Shown: positions 23,776-35,821 of the stretch, in pieces
Numbering within the stretch: position 1 is the first letter of the stretch
Layout: every line of letters begins with the position of its first letter
NCBI GenBank assembly: GCA_037953625.1
Contig: CM075651.1
Location: 63,102,501 to 63,166,500 of the forward strand
Reading direction: 5' to 3'
DNA: 64,000 nt
From: Crotalaria pallida
Lineage: Eukaryota > Streptophyta > Magnoliopsida > Fabales > Fabaceae
Translations under genes and position numbers: made by a program
Notes under the pieces: model-generated
What the model was told of the DNA's origin: nothing
Database searches by the model: none
The model's input: the letters and a program-made list of their open reading frames with translations, nothing else

Positions 23776-24823
23776 TGTAACAACCTATTTTATTTTACCT
23801 ATTTTGAAAATATGAATTTAAAAATTTCTTTTTAATTAAAATACTTATTATAATTTAAGCGGAAAAACGGACAGAGTTTCCTCTGTTTTATGGACATTCC
23901 CAAAAATTATCTTTGACCTGTAACCTGTTCAAAATAGTTTCAACAGCAACCAGACATCCAGATATAATATATAACATACTCAGACTCTTTTAACATCAAA
24001 TATTAAAGTAGGAACTTTTAAACTTTTGCAAATAAAACTAAATACCCCGGGCCACCATTTTTTCCAAAATACACATTGGAAATACATACATAATTCATAA
24101 TTATACAAAGTACATCAAGTACGCAAATGTGGCCCTGTTTGACTCAAATTAATAACATGACTCAATTCACACTTCCTGGGGGAAGTGTGCTCCTGCTCAG
24201 CCTCAATTTCTGCAAACTCAACCTGTACCTGTTGTAACACCCCGCATTTTTCCCATATGTGCGTAAACGATTTCGTCGAAATAAACCTCAAAGTTTTGGT
24301 GATATAAGAAAATTTTTAGAAAAGTATTTTATGTGAGAAAGAAATGAAATGGTGATTTTAAAGGAATTTTATTAAATAAATTATTTTTATAAAAGAGAAG
24401 TGAATGGTTGTATTAAGTTGTGATTTTTCAAAAAAGTGATTTTTTATTTGAGATAAAGTTTTGATCTGTTAACTTTAAAAATTCGTAACTTTTTAACCGT
24501 AATTCGGATTTTCATGAACTTTATATCAAAACGATCGTCTTGAAACGTAGATTTTAAAAATATAATTTTCAGATTTTTCTGGGTTGTTTTACAGAAATTT
24601 ATTTTCAGAACAGTGAAATACGAGTTTAAAGAATTGTGTTTTTAAGAAAATGAATTTAATGATTTGGGCTTGAAATTTTTATGTGAAATGTGTTTGATTC
24701 AATGTGTGTGTACTGTGTGATGAATGAAATTAATCGTGTGGATGTGATTTGTGAATTGATTGCATTATGGTATGAATTAATAATTAGGAAGCTTAAGTAA
24801 ATAAGATTAAGAAAATAAAATGT

Positions 24824-24893
24824 GAAGTATGTATGTGTGTATGTGTGTGCTACGGTATGAGTATGTATGTGTGTATATACGTGTATGTATGTT
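24824..24893. repeat. TG/TATG-rich microsatellite in F
   Basis: The region is an irregular run of GTATGTGTG and TATGTATG units. Confidence 0.85.
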
Positions 24894-25160
24894 AGGAGTA
24901 GAATTTCCTAGAAGCTTAAGGAGTAAGTCAAGCCATAACCAAATGAACCAAACTTAGTTAGAATCAAACTAAACTAAGTTAGAAACCCTAACTAGTTTTA
25001 AGCCTAAGGTGACCCGTAGTGACATAGCCCACTCCACCTTGTCTCCTTGACTTTGGAGACCTTAGCCATGCAAACTTTTGGAAGCCCAAAAACGCCCTTT
25101 CCCTTATGTTATATCCGAACCAACCATGAAAGGGCACAAGAGGGAAAATAAATTTGCCTT

Positions 25161-25167
25161 TATATAG
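25161..25167 (+). promoter_or_regulatory. Candidate TATA box in solo LTR F
   Basis: TATATAG is followed by a purine-rich leader (25255-25340). It is the best core-promoter match in F and the main hint of its orientation. Confidence 0.45.
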
Positions 25168-28100
25168 AATTGGCCTTAGTTCATTTCTCCTATTTTCCAT
25201 TCCATTTCTTCTTCCACCGTACCAACACAAACACTACTTCTAAGAGCCCATTTTACTCTTAGAAAGAAAAGAAAAGAAATAGAGAGAAAGGAGGGAGTAT
25301 GGCCGAGAGTCATAGGAGAGGAGGAAGAAGGAGATTCAAGTTTGAACCAAGCCTTACCTTTGTAGATCAAGAATGTTAGAAGTTAGAGAACCCATCCTCA
25401 TCTTGGTAGGTGACTTGAAGATCAAGAGAAGATTTTGTAATAGTTTAGTTCTCCATTTTAGTTCATAGATCTTTATTTCTTTCTTCTTGCATGTTTAATT
25501 TTTTGAGTTTAAGTGTTGTTATTCTTTTGATCTTGGGCTTTAAGGACTCTAATTAATTTGTAATATGTGATCTTTATGCTTTATGTTTTGGTTGAGGATT
25601 TTCTTGCTTGATCTAGTATTTTTCTAATTAAAATCTTAAAGATCTAAAGAATGGCTAATGATTTTTGTGAAAACCAAAATGAATCTCTTTGCATGTCTAT
25701 GTTTCTTGCTTTAAACCGTGAATCATATGTGTTTATGTGATGATTTGGTGAATAAATCCATGGTCTAAGTTATTTATTAATAAAGTGGAATTTTGGTTCT
25801 TAGATCTTGATCTATGTGTATGTTTGTGATTATGTGACAAGAAAATGTATGATCTAAACTTATTTTGTAAAAAGATTTATGTTTTGGTCTTGCATGTTAA
25901 TTTTATGCTTATCTTAATTGATTTAAATAAATACATGTAATTGTCTTTGTTTGATGCATGAAGAATTAAGATTCTTGGTTTGCATGATTAATTATAAAGG
26001 GAAGATCATGTTTTTCTTTTTAGGTGTGAATCGGTTTTTGAGAAAGGAATTAAAGAAACTAAGTCTTAAAATGATTTTCAAGTTCGAACATGTTTGACCT
26101 AAGTATTTGATTATGTGCATGTTTTATTTTTTTTAGAAGGCCATTCGGCCATGTCTAATAAAACTAGGATCTTTACTTTTTATTTTGTGAAAAGTGGATG
26201 CATGTTTGTTTTAGAATTAGATCTAGTGATTTTATGAACATGCATGTTATTTTCATGAAAATAAAAGTAAATCTTTATTTTGACTTAAGAAAAGTTATAA
26301 TTTTAAGTTTATTTTTATGCATGTTTGAAAAAGGATTTTTGTTTTAAATATATTGATGCATGTTGATGTGATGTTGTGATTTTTGTGTGTGAATGGGAAA
26401 ACCTTGTCTCCTTGCATGTTGACTTTAAGCCATCCTAGGAGTGAGTAGGAAACTATGCGTCTTTCATGTAGGTTGCATGCATGAAATAATTAAATGTGTG
26501 TGAATAATTGAGATAGTTGTGACTCTAATTGTTGCTTTGATGTTGTCTTAAAAATGAAATTTAATTTGTTGATTTTCTTTGCTGGATGCTCACGGTTTTG
26601 GTTCTAGAATAAGGAAAATGATTTCATGACTTTATGTCTTTATTTGTACACTAAATCTTTGCACTGTTATGCATGTATAATTCGGTTAATGTATGGTTGG
26701 AAAATTGTTTTCATGAAATTATGTGTGGTTATGGCGATATTCCTAAATGTGTAAGTGATATGTGTTTACTTGGTGATTTTAGAAATAAATAAGTTAATCT
26801 GGTAAAAAGGAATTTTTGTAATGTTGATTTAATTATTTTTAGTTTTAAAATTAATTTGTAATTGGAAAATAATGACTATGTGTGATTCGGTTTTTGTTAA
26901 ATTAATTAAAGGATGACTTCTAAATTATTTTCTTAAGTGTAACTAAATTAAGATTAAAATTTAATTACTAGTTTTGAATAATTGAAAACGTTATTCCTGC
27001 ATTATGTGTATTTGTGAATGCTTTGAGTGCCTTAAAACTTGCATATACTGCTTGTGTGCTAACTGAATGTGATGAATGGAAATTGTTTTAGAATTCTGTT
27101 TGTGAATCTTGTGTGTGAAAAGTATATGTTTGAAATTCAAAGAAATAGTTTTATTTAAAGAGTATAATCTAAATAACTTAAATTAATTTGAGATTTTTAA
27201 ATAATATCCTTTGATCAGTGTTTGATTTTGATTTGGTTTATTTCCTAGAGTCTTGAATTTGTTTAAAGGTTCAGGAAAATGGTTTTATAAATGAAGGGTT
27301 TTTGAATTAAGAGAGAGATGAATTTGTTTTAATAATAAGATTATTTCTAATGGTTTCAAAGTTTTCTTGAAAATCTTTTAATTTGAAATCCGATTTGGTT
27401 TTGGAATCTTTGGAAATTGGTAATGCATTTTAAAGAAAAGAATTATTCCAAAGAATTTTCAAAAACGAGAATTAATAATTTATCGAAAACGTTCTAATGC
27501 ACGGGGAAAAATGTTCTAGTTCGGGTGTTCCATCAGACGCGAGGAAAACGTGGAAAGGCTATCGACTGGGAACCTTGGAAAGCTTGTGGATGATTCGTCA
27601 TCCAGGTGAGTGAGAGTGCGGTGATCCCGCAACGTGGTTGCTCGCAATCCGAACAGATGGATTGTGATTATACTGCGAATTAGGCAATAGAAATCTGTGT
27701 GCTAAATGTTTACTTGTTTTAATTATATGCTAAATGTTTATTGGTTGTGCATATTTAATTCGGTTTAGAATTGTTTGATGATGTCTGAATAGAGAAACCG
27801 TAATAAGAAAACCGTGGAAGTGATGAGATGAGATTGAAAAGAGAAAAGAGAATAAGAATAAGAAACATGAGTATAATTAAGTGAAAGATGAGCGATAAGT
27901 AAGATTAAAGTGAAGGATGTTGGAATGATTGAGAAAAAGAACGTTTGATGCGAGTGGAATGTAAAAGAGATAAAGCAAGAAAGAAAGTGAAAGTTGAGTG
28001 AGAAGGAATGAAACATCTGATGAGGCGAGCGGAAGCGTGGTTGTGAAAATGTAATGTGGTTGGAAGTGAGATGTGATTCCTCGTTCATGTTTTTGGGAAG

Positions 28101-31100
28101 AAGCTTAGTGTTGAGTTGAGCTTGCTCCTCCATTAACACTCACCCAAAAATGTGATTTTTGAAAAAGGTTTTGAAAAGAGGTTTTAGAAAAGCTTTTGTG
28201 AAAATGATATTTTTGTAAAAGTTTTTGGAGACATTATTTTCGAAAAAGTTTTGCGAAAGATGTTTTGCGAAAGACGAGGAAAATATGTTGTTGATGTTGA
28301 GGAGAATGATGCTGAGCAAGAGCTGATGAGAATGTTTAGAATGAGATGAAAGTGATGTGAGGCCGAGGGCCATTGAGATTTTAGGGGGAAAAATTGCGTT
28401 TAGTGGTCGGGCTTCGTTGAAGGGATGCACCAAGGACGAGCCGACTGTTAGGATTAAGCCGTTTAATTAAAACTCGAAAACTTTAAAAGACTCTAAAAGA
28501 CATTGATATACGAGGTGAGGCATGAGTGTCGTATCGAAGTAGTGGAGAGGAAGGTACCCCGGATATCAAGGATATTCGAGTTGTGAATGCAATAGGGTAA
28601 GCTAGGGCGGTAAAACGCCATGAGGCTTTGAGTACTATTCTGGGCGGAATGAATCCCACATGTGGCGTACTAACGTGGTAGGGACTGGGTCTAATGCCGT
28701 GGTAAGTTCTGCACCCGGGACCGGAATAGTGCTGTCACCCCTATGGCATTTCAGGAACAGTGAGAGGGACTGGAACGGGGCATTTGTGATTGCCGCTGAG
28801 AGCGCGCATTGATATGATATTTGAATTGATATGATTTGAGGCAGGGCCTCCTGGTCTGGGACCATTTGTTGTATGACAGCTGTCGTGCCCGCGTGGTAAA
28901 GGTTCTGTACTCCTGTTTGCTTCCGACTAGGTTGGGGGGTTGACCGAGGAGATGTAGACGTGTGCGAGCTTAATGATGTTTCCCCCTCATCATTGATGCT
29001 AACCGAAATAATAAAACTAAATAGACAAAGTTATTTCAAAGTGAAGTGCATCAAAATATCAAGTAAGAATTGTAAGATAAATACAAGAAGGAATTCCTGG
29101 ATTAAGAGATAAGTGCGGAAATTGTGATGGAAGAAGGATTGAGAAAGTTATGAAAGTTCACAAAAAGAATTCTGAGGATGTGGTTATAAAGCGTGAATGA
29201 ATTAATTGGTTAAGAATAATGGTACTGATGTGCTTAGAATAGTATGATATGTTTTGAATTATGTGATTCATATATGCTACGTGTACTACATGTTGATGAT
29301 GTTGTAGTTATGTCGTGTTATTATATTCTCTGTCTACTTTTATACCCGAGACCGTATGGTCAACCCGTTGGTGTTCGGAACACTGACTCTCTCCTACCGT
29401 GTTGTCGTATTGGCAATTGCTGATATTGCAACCGGTAGATGGCGTAGTGCCAGGAAAGGCAAGTACCCGATGACTCTCTAAGTGAGACTCCTGAGATGAT
29501 TGGAGGCGACAACTCCGCTGGTGGATCGAGAGTGTGGGCTGCCAAGATGCGAAGATAAAGAGATAATTTTGATGTGCATGACTAGAAGTTAGGCAATCCC
29601 CTCAGAGCTTGTACTCCATTGTAAGTGCTTAGTACCTAGCTCTATCATGCTGTAACCCGGCAACTGTTTTATGCAACACTGATGATTTGGAAATAATTAA
29701 ATGGTCCAAGTTTTAAATAATGTTTGAAAACGAGTTTCAAAGTGCAGTGTCCTGTGACATCTCGGTTTGGAACTTGAAAGAGTTATGCAACTTGAGAAAA
29801 TGAGTTTTAGTTTGTATAATGTTTAAAAATCTAAACGTTCTCATCTTGTGTGACGCACACTTGTAAAAAAAAATGGCCCTAATTTTCACTACTTTGCGTT
29901 TAAGTTTTCATGTTGCCGAATCGGGGTGTTACACCTGTGGTGGATGTAAGGGTGAGAATTGCACGAACTAGTAATGTATAATACATTCCAAGTCATACAC
30001 AATTAGCAAATAATCAAATATTACAATTATAACACGCCCAATCACCTATCCACTACAAACACAAACATCTCCAAATTATCCACATTTCCTAATTAATGTC
30101 AATTCCTATTCTATTTCCGTTCACTTAGCTTTCTACTCTCACCTAAACTTAAACCCTCAATTCTTCTACCACTTCTACTTTTACTCACATTCTTCCTATT
30201 TTACTAAGCTAACTAATTTTAATCCCTATCTCTCATTTCTCCATCTCATTCATCACCTTCTCAACCTTCTTCTCCATTTTTTTCCTTTCTAATTCATTCT
30301 TTTTCATTTCTTTTTACTTTTTCTGGATCATTGTGGTTTCACTATTGCATCCCATCCCGGGTACGACTTACGGATGCGTACGGATCCCCAAAGGCCGCAC
30401 GTCTTACTCAACCCCTGCACGCTCCCCAAGCGGCTTACGTTTCCTGCACCCGAGAGCATGACTTACGCAGCCTGAATTACCACAAAATCCCTTGGCTATG
30501 CGAATTTGCGACTACGACCCATCCCGGTGTCGACTTACCGATGCGTACGGATCCCCAAAGGCTGCACGTCTAACTCAAACCATGCACACGGAGCAGCTCG
30601 CGACTTATTGCAGGTGTTGCGCACCCGCCTTACTGCACCCCACTATATGCCTTCTAGGGTCCAAACCGCATACCAATATTCTCTTTTTCCTTTCTTTTCT
30701 TTATCCATTTTTCATTAGGTAGTCCAGCCCCAGCCAGCCCTACGGTACTGAGCGCTAGGAGTTCCCTTTTTCATTATTCATTCTTTTCCTTTTTATCAAT
30801 TTTAGTCCGCCCTCACCTAACACCTTTCTCTTCCACTCTCATTTTCCTCTTTTTCTCTTCTACACCAACTAATCTATTTCCCTATAATTAACTCACTATC
30901 ATTTCTAAAAACACTTCCTGTTTTCCTCGATTTGTTCCCTTAAGTTTTCATCTATGTGCTACTACTAAATCCAAGGCTCACTCCTCTGTCCACTCCTTTC
31001 CTTTTTCACTCAATATCTAAAATACAACATACATACACCATTAATTATATTTAATACTTATATTATAATGAATATCATTATCCACTTAATTCACATAATT

Positions 31101-32069
31101 CAATACATACATATCATTCTCATATTTTCAACAATTACACCTAATTCATGGCCTCAATTAGCATTTAGCAGGTCACAACATAATTATCATGATATATAAC
31201 ATACAAGTACAGACATACCAGTTAATCTCTTAAATAGCATATTCCAGTCATTATACTATTACGTAGTTTATAGTAATTATTTCCTAATATCAACTACACA
31301 AACCAATTAGTCTCAACATGCACACACATACTAGTTACACAACCACCGTGCGGCAATAAACCCCTTACCTTAAAATAAATAAGATAGAGTGAACCTTAAC
31401 CGGGTTTCGAGATCCTAACGCAGGAGGTATGTCGATTGAGCTTGGTGGCCACAATCACTACTCCGAGGGGTGCTGGAATTCGTCAAGATTTGGAATGAAA
31501 TGTTTAACGCCCAAAAACTAGTTCAATAAAAATACGGGTTAACAAAAACTTTTTCAATAAAGAGTGTGAAAACCAAAAGTACTTTTCATTAGAGTAATAT
31601 TTCTTTTACAAAATGTTATGAGTGTAAAGCATGTATAATACAAAACCCCAAAAACCCTTTTACACCCAGAGCATTGGTCTTCACAACTCGATCCTTCTGC
31701 AAAAGGATCCGGATGACGAGACATCATCCTGGTTGTTCCTTCTGGACAACTTTCACTCTTACAGGAGTGGCTTCAGTCCTGTCCTTAGAAAGAACCTACC
31801 ACCACAAACATGGTAGATGGGAGTAAGTCAGTTGTCATATCGCCTAAGCAGATTATATGATTGGTCAACCACAAGCATTACAGATATCAATTCAATATAG
31901 TACATGCATGCTCAAGTGTCTTATTAAACAACATTAACTATAACCATTTAAACTTTCATGCTATGTATGCACATCTCTCAAATCACTTCTCCATAATCAA
32001 CTCTTCCAGAAAACAACACTCTGGGATAGGCAATCGTGCGCTCGATGTTTCCACCACTTGTATAGCGGC

Positions 32070-32530
32070 CACACCATTCTATACTGGAATCCCATCGACC
32101 ACGATCCTAAAATGATACAAGGGGATGATCCCTGAACCATTGTCCACCAATAGTTCTAGGTCCTTGTCATTTCTATGGAGGCGGCCACACCGTTCCAACC
32201 ATCTCATGTAGCGGCCACACCGTACTACATGGTTTCCAATCCCGCATGCACCTCACTCGTTTACAATTCCCTGTACACCATGCATGAGATGCATAACAAA
32301 ACATACTAATCATCCCATTATACACATGGCGGCCACACCGTTCCATGTCTTCATATAGCGGCCACACCATACTATATGGAATCACACACATATGGCGGCC
32401 ACACCGTTCCACATGTCTTCATATAGCGGCCACACCGTTCTATACGGAATCCCATCACAATTACCACACATATGGTGGCCACATCGTTCCACATGTCTTC
32501 GTATAGCGGCCACACCATACTATACGGAAT
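32070..32530. repeat. GCGGCCACACCG minisatellite in E 3' LTR
   Basis: Imperfect tandem copies of a short unit built on ATAGCGGCCACACCG are separated by variable spacers. The counterpart in the 5' LTR is at about 48690-49135. The minus-strand frame over it is a repeat artefact. Confidence 0.88.
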
Positions 32531-33515
32531 CATTTAAGTATAATGACTTCTTGTAGGAGATAACCTCAACATATGTGGATCGGGGTAATTCCACTTATTC
32601 AACTTTGACGTATCCAAATCGGAGCAACAAGCCTCAACGCATTTGGATTGGATCCTCATAACCAGCAAGCATCACCATTCTTGCATTATCATTAATACCC
32701 CTTAAGTCATTATCCTCTTATGCTCCAAAACATTAATTATCAAATAATCTCAATCGTTTATTATCCATTACACAATCCTTAGTTTGAGACATTAGGCTTG
32801 CTCCACTTATCATCATGAAGTACTAACTTCTACCTAATGTCCTTTATCCGGAGCTTACCCCTTTTTAGCTGACATGATTATACAACTAATCAATTGCCTT
32901 ATCAGCTCCTTATAACCAATCATAAATCATTTCTCATCATCAATGTTAAGTCAACGAAGACATTATTAATTTAATTAGAACAGAACCAATATTCTAATTA
33001 AAAGATAATTCTTAGAAAATTAGATAAATAATGATTTATCCTTTTTGGCTTATTAACATCATGCTTAACTTATTGAGAAACTAAAACAATAGTTAAGTAA
33101 AACCCTTAAGGATTGAAAGAAAACCAAATTAATTATTCTTTTGTCTCAGGTCCTAACCGGTTTACAAAGCCCACTAACCGGTTAGAGACAACACTACCTG
33201 CGAGTAAACCCTTAATTCTTAAACTTAATCACTTTCAATCTCAAGCTATTGTCTTTCTAATCCTTATGCAACATTTAGGACATTACTAAAGTATGATTTC
33301 ATTAAAATAACAATGAACCATAATTCCAATATCTTAAGTTCAAGACAACTTCAAAATCTTGGAACCAAATTCAGGACAAAGTCTAATTAAACATCTAGGC
33401 ATTTCCTATGGTGGCAATATCTAATTCTAGGACATCAAGTACAGCAATTAGGACATGCTTCTAGTGTAATAATAAAGCTTAAGCATATTTAGACATACTC
33501 TACTCTTAAACAAAC

Positions 33516-34148
33516 TGTAGGGTCTGCCGACCAGATACGGATTCAAGCCTTGTCAAAGGAGTTCTCTAAGGGCACTTCCCTTGGTTTACTTAACATGAAC
33601 GTCCCTCGCTCGGACTCATGGACTCCGAGCATCCCCAAAGGACCAGGCTCGGACTTGATGGAACCGAGCCTCATCATCAGTCCTCAATCCATCAGGCTTG
33701 AGACTCTAGGCCGAGACATACCGTCGGCTAACGAATAAGCTCAACCCACCGAGGCTTCTTATCCCTTCCGCAAATCTCTCCTAGATTCTCGCAACAGCAT
33801 AGACATGAGATCTTCAGCTGATCCTATCCAGATTCTAAGAGCATAATCCTCCGATATTATCTCACAGAATCCTGGTTCAGCTCAACCCTGATATAGGACC
33901 CAAACGGCCCATATCAGCCTCCTCCAAACCCTATAAATAGCTCACTACAGCTAGGGTTTCAGGTACGTACTCTCATCCCTAAGTTGACACTCTGCACACA
34001 CGTTGACTAGGGAGAACCTGCTTTTCCCAACTGGAACTACAGAAATACCATAAGTCACACATTAACTCTTGATCCTCTCTAGGGCTCCTGATTCCATAGT
34101 CTTGAGCACTTAGAGGGTTAAGGACATCTAGTGTTCCAGGACACTACA
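33516..34148 (+). repeat. Element G 5' LTR with TATA box
   Basis: The 633-bp LTR runs from TGTAGGG to GACACTACA. TATAAATA at 33932-33939, 416 bp from the LTR start, is a strong TATA box and is conserved at the same offset in the 3' LTR (43989-43996). Confidence 0.95.
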
Positions 34149-34149
34149 T

Positions 34150-34167
34150 TGGCGCCGTCTGTGGGGA
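34150..34167 (+). other. Element G primer binding site
   Basis: TGGCGCCGTCTGTGGGGA lies one base after the LTR. It is the primer site typical of Tat-clade elements, reported as complementary to a tRNA-Arg; the tRNA identity is from general knowledge. Confidence 0.8.
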
Positions 34168-34201
34168 TCGACTAACCAGTATTCCCATAACCACTGTTCT
34201 C

Positions 34202-35821
34202 ATGGCAAACGATAACAATGACAATAACCAGGGGGATCTCCGTCGTCGCATCCGGGGGAGGCCGCCTAAGAGCGGGGGAAGAGGAAACGTTAGGGACAGA
34301 ATTGCTCCGGGAAGACCTATTGGAGGCGATCGTGCTAATACCCCACCCGATCCTCCGGTGGATCAGCCGGTTGTTCCGCCAGTTCCTCCGGTTCAGGCTA
34401 ACGTTCCTCCAGTCCCTCCAGTTGTTCAAGAACAAGTCACAGTTCCTCCTCGCGTTGAAGGCGGCGGAGGACGATCCAACCCTCATACTATTCCTGATGG
34501 CCATGTTTCAGAATGGCATGACACTGCAGATTCTGGACCACGTCACTCTCGGAGGGCCCCAGCTGGGTCACGAACGGGTGAGGATCGGCGAGTTGAGCGT
34601 TCCGCTCGACATGACCATTCCTGTGCCGAGCGATCCAACAGGGAAGTCCCTCAATTTACTAGGGGTCGTTTTGGAACACTTCAAGGTGGTGAACATTCCG
34701 AAACATAAGGTAGATCTTACATGACTACTTCGTCGGCCCGTAGGAGAGAGGAATCAATCATGGAGATCTTGAGGACTCAAACTTCTTTGATTGAAAAACA
34801 GAATCAGGCTATCGCTGCTCTTCAGCAGCAAAGCATGGCAAGAATAGCCGCGCAAGGCCCTCACGTGGCTCTCGGCAACCCCAATAACCTTCCTCCACCT
34901 CCACCCCTTAATCCGGGATTGGTTCCTGGGCGTGTTACTGGGGAACCCCATCCTAGACATCCTTTCATAGCTGAGATAATGGCATTCCAAACCCCGCAGA
35001 CTTATGTGGGTCATCAGAATATCCCTCGGTATAATGGGACGACTGAACCGATGGACCACATCGTGGCTTACGAATCCTCCATGATGTTTTATGGAGGAGG
35101 AGATTTCGTGAAGTGCCGAGCGTTCTCAATGACTCTGGGATCAGCACCTCTGAGATGGTTCAATTCCCTACCTGCCAACTCGATTCATTCATGGGCCGAG
35201 CTGAGGACAACATTTTTAAACCGATATACAGCCAGTATGTCACAACCCAAGTCGGACCATTCATTGGCTGGAGTCGCACAGAGACCTGACGAGTCTCTTC
35301 GCGATTACCTGGCTCGGTATCAACAAGAAGCTAGTGGCATATCAGGCCTGCAATCGGGAGTATCTGTCCTCTTGCTCACTCAAGGGTTGCGAGATGGTGA
35401 TTTCAAGGATTGTCTGATTGGAGAACCACCAAGGGACATAGCTGAACTCAGGGAAAGATCTAGGAAATTTGTTAATTTGGAGGAATTCCATAGAATCAGT
35501 ACCGCGGCTCGGGGTCAGGAACAGCGCCTTTGTCAGAATGATTCCCGTCAAACTGATCGTTTTCGAGAAAATAGGGGGAGGAAGGACAAGAGAGAGAGAT
35601 TAGAAAGAGACAAACTGCCTCCCAAAGGCAAGTATGATGTATACACTGAGCTTACAGTCCCTAGGAGTCAAATCCTCCAAGAGACTATGCACACTGAAAT
35701 GCGCAACATTACTCGGCCTCTAGCTTTGAGAAAAGCTGCCCAGAGGGACAGGACGAAGTACTATGACCATCATGGTGGATGGGGGCATACGACTGATCAG
35801 TGTACGATGCTGAAGGACTAA
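34202..35821 (+). pseudogene. Gag of element G (in-frame stops)
   Basis: Frame 2 opens at ATG 34202 with a disordered Pro/Arg-rich N-terminus, is stopped by TAA at 34706-34708, and continues in the same frame to TAA at 35819-35821. The gag core (PRYNGTTEPMDHIVAYESSM, LGSAPLRWFNSLP, SLRDYLARYQQEASGI) lies about 35020-35480. The knuckle-like motif YYDHHGGWGHTTDQC near 35760 has Tyr where Tat gags often have the first Cys. TAA 35819 is consistent with C to T in a Gln codon. In Tat elements gag and pol are usually continuous, as here apart from the stops. Confidence 0.92.

Larger units (their letters stand above)
24233..29933. mobile_element. Element F: 5.7-kb solo LTR
   Basis: An insertion of 5701 bp has perfect 12-bp inverted ends (TGTAACACCCCG ... 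CGGGGTGTTACA) and the 5-bp target duplication CCTGT at 24228-24232 and 29934-29938. The undisturbed target is seen in the other LTR of C near 56802. No gag or pol frame and no internal direct repeat pair is visible, so a solo LTR left by recombination fits best. A cut-and-paste transposon is less likely because of the TG...CA ends and 5-bp duplication. Plus orientation is suggested by TATATAG at 25161-25167 and a donor-like CATCCAG/GTGAGTGAG near 27605. A GC-richer block lies at about 28500-28960. Confidence 0.85.

Noticed and set aside
24233..29933. Element F as a cut-and-paste DNA transposon because of 12-bp inverted ends
   Set aside because: TG...CA ends and a 5-bp target duplication fit a solo LTR better, and no transposase is visible.
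32173..32412. Minus-strand frame with repeated CGRH motifs (also 48810-49040)
   Set aside because: It is a translation of the GCGGCCACACCG minisatellite.
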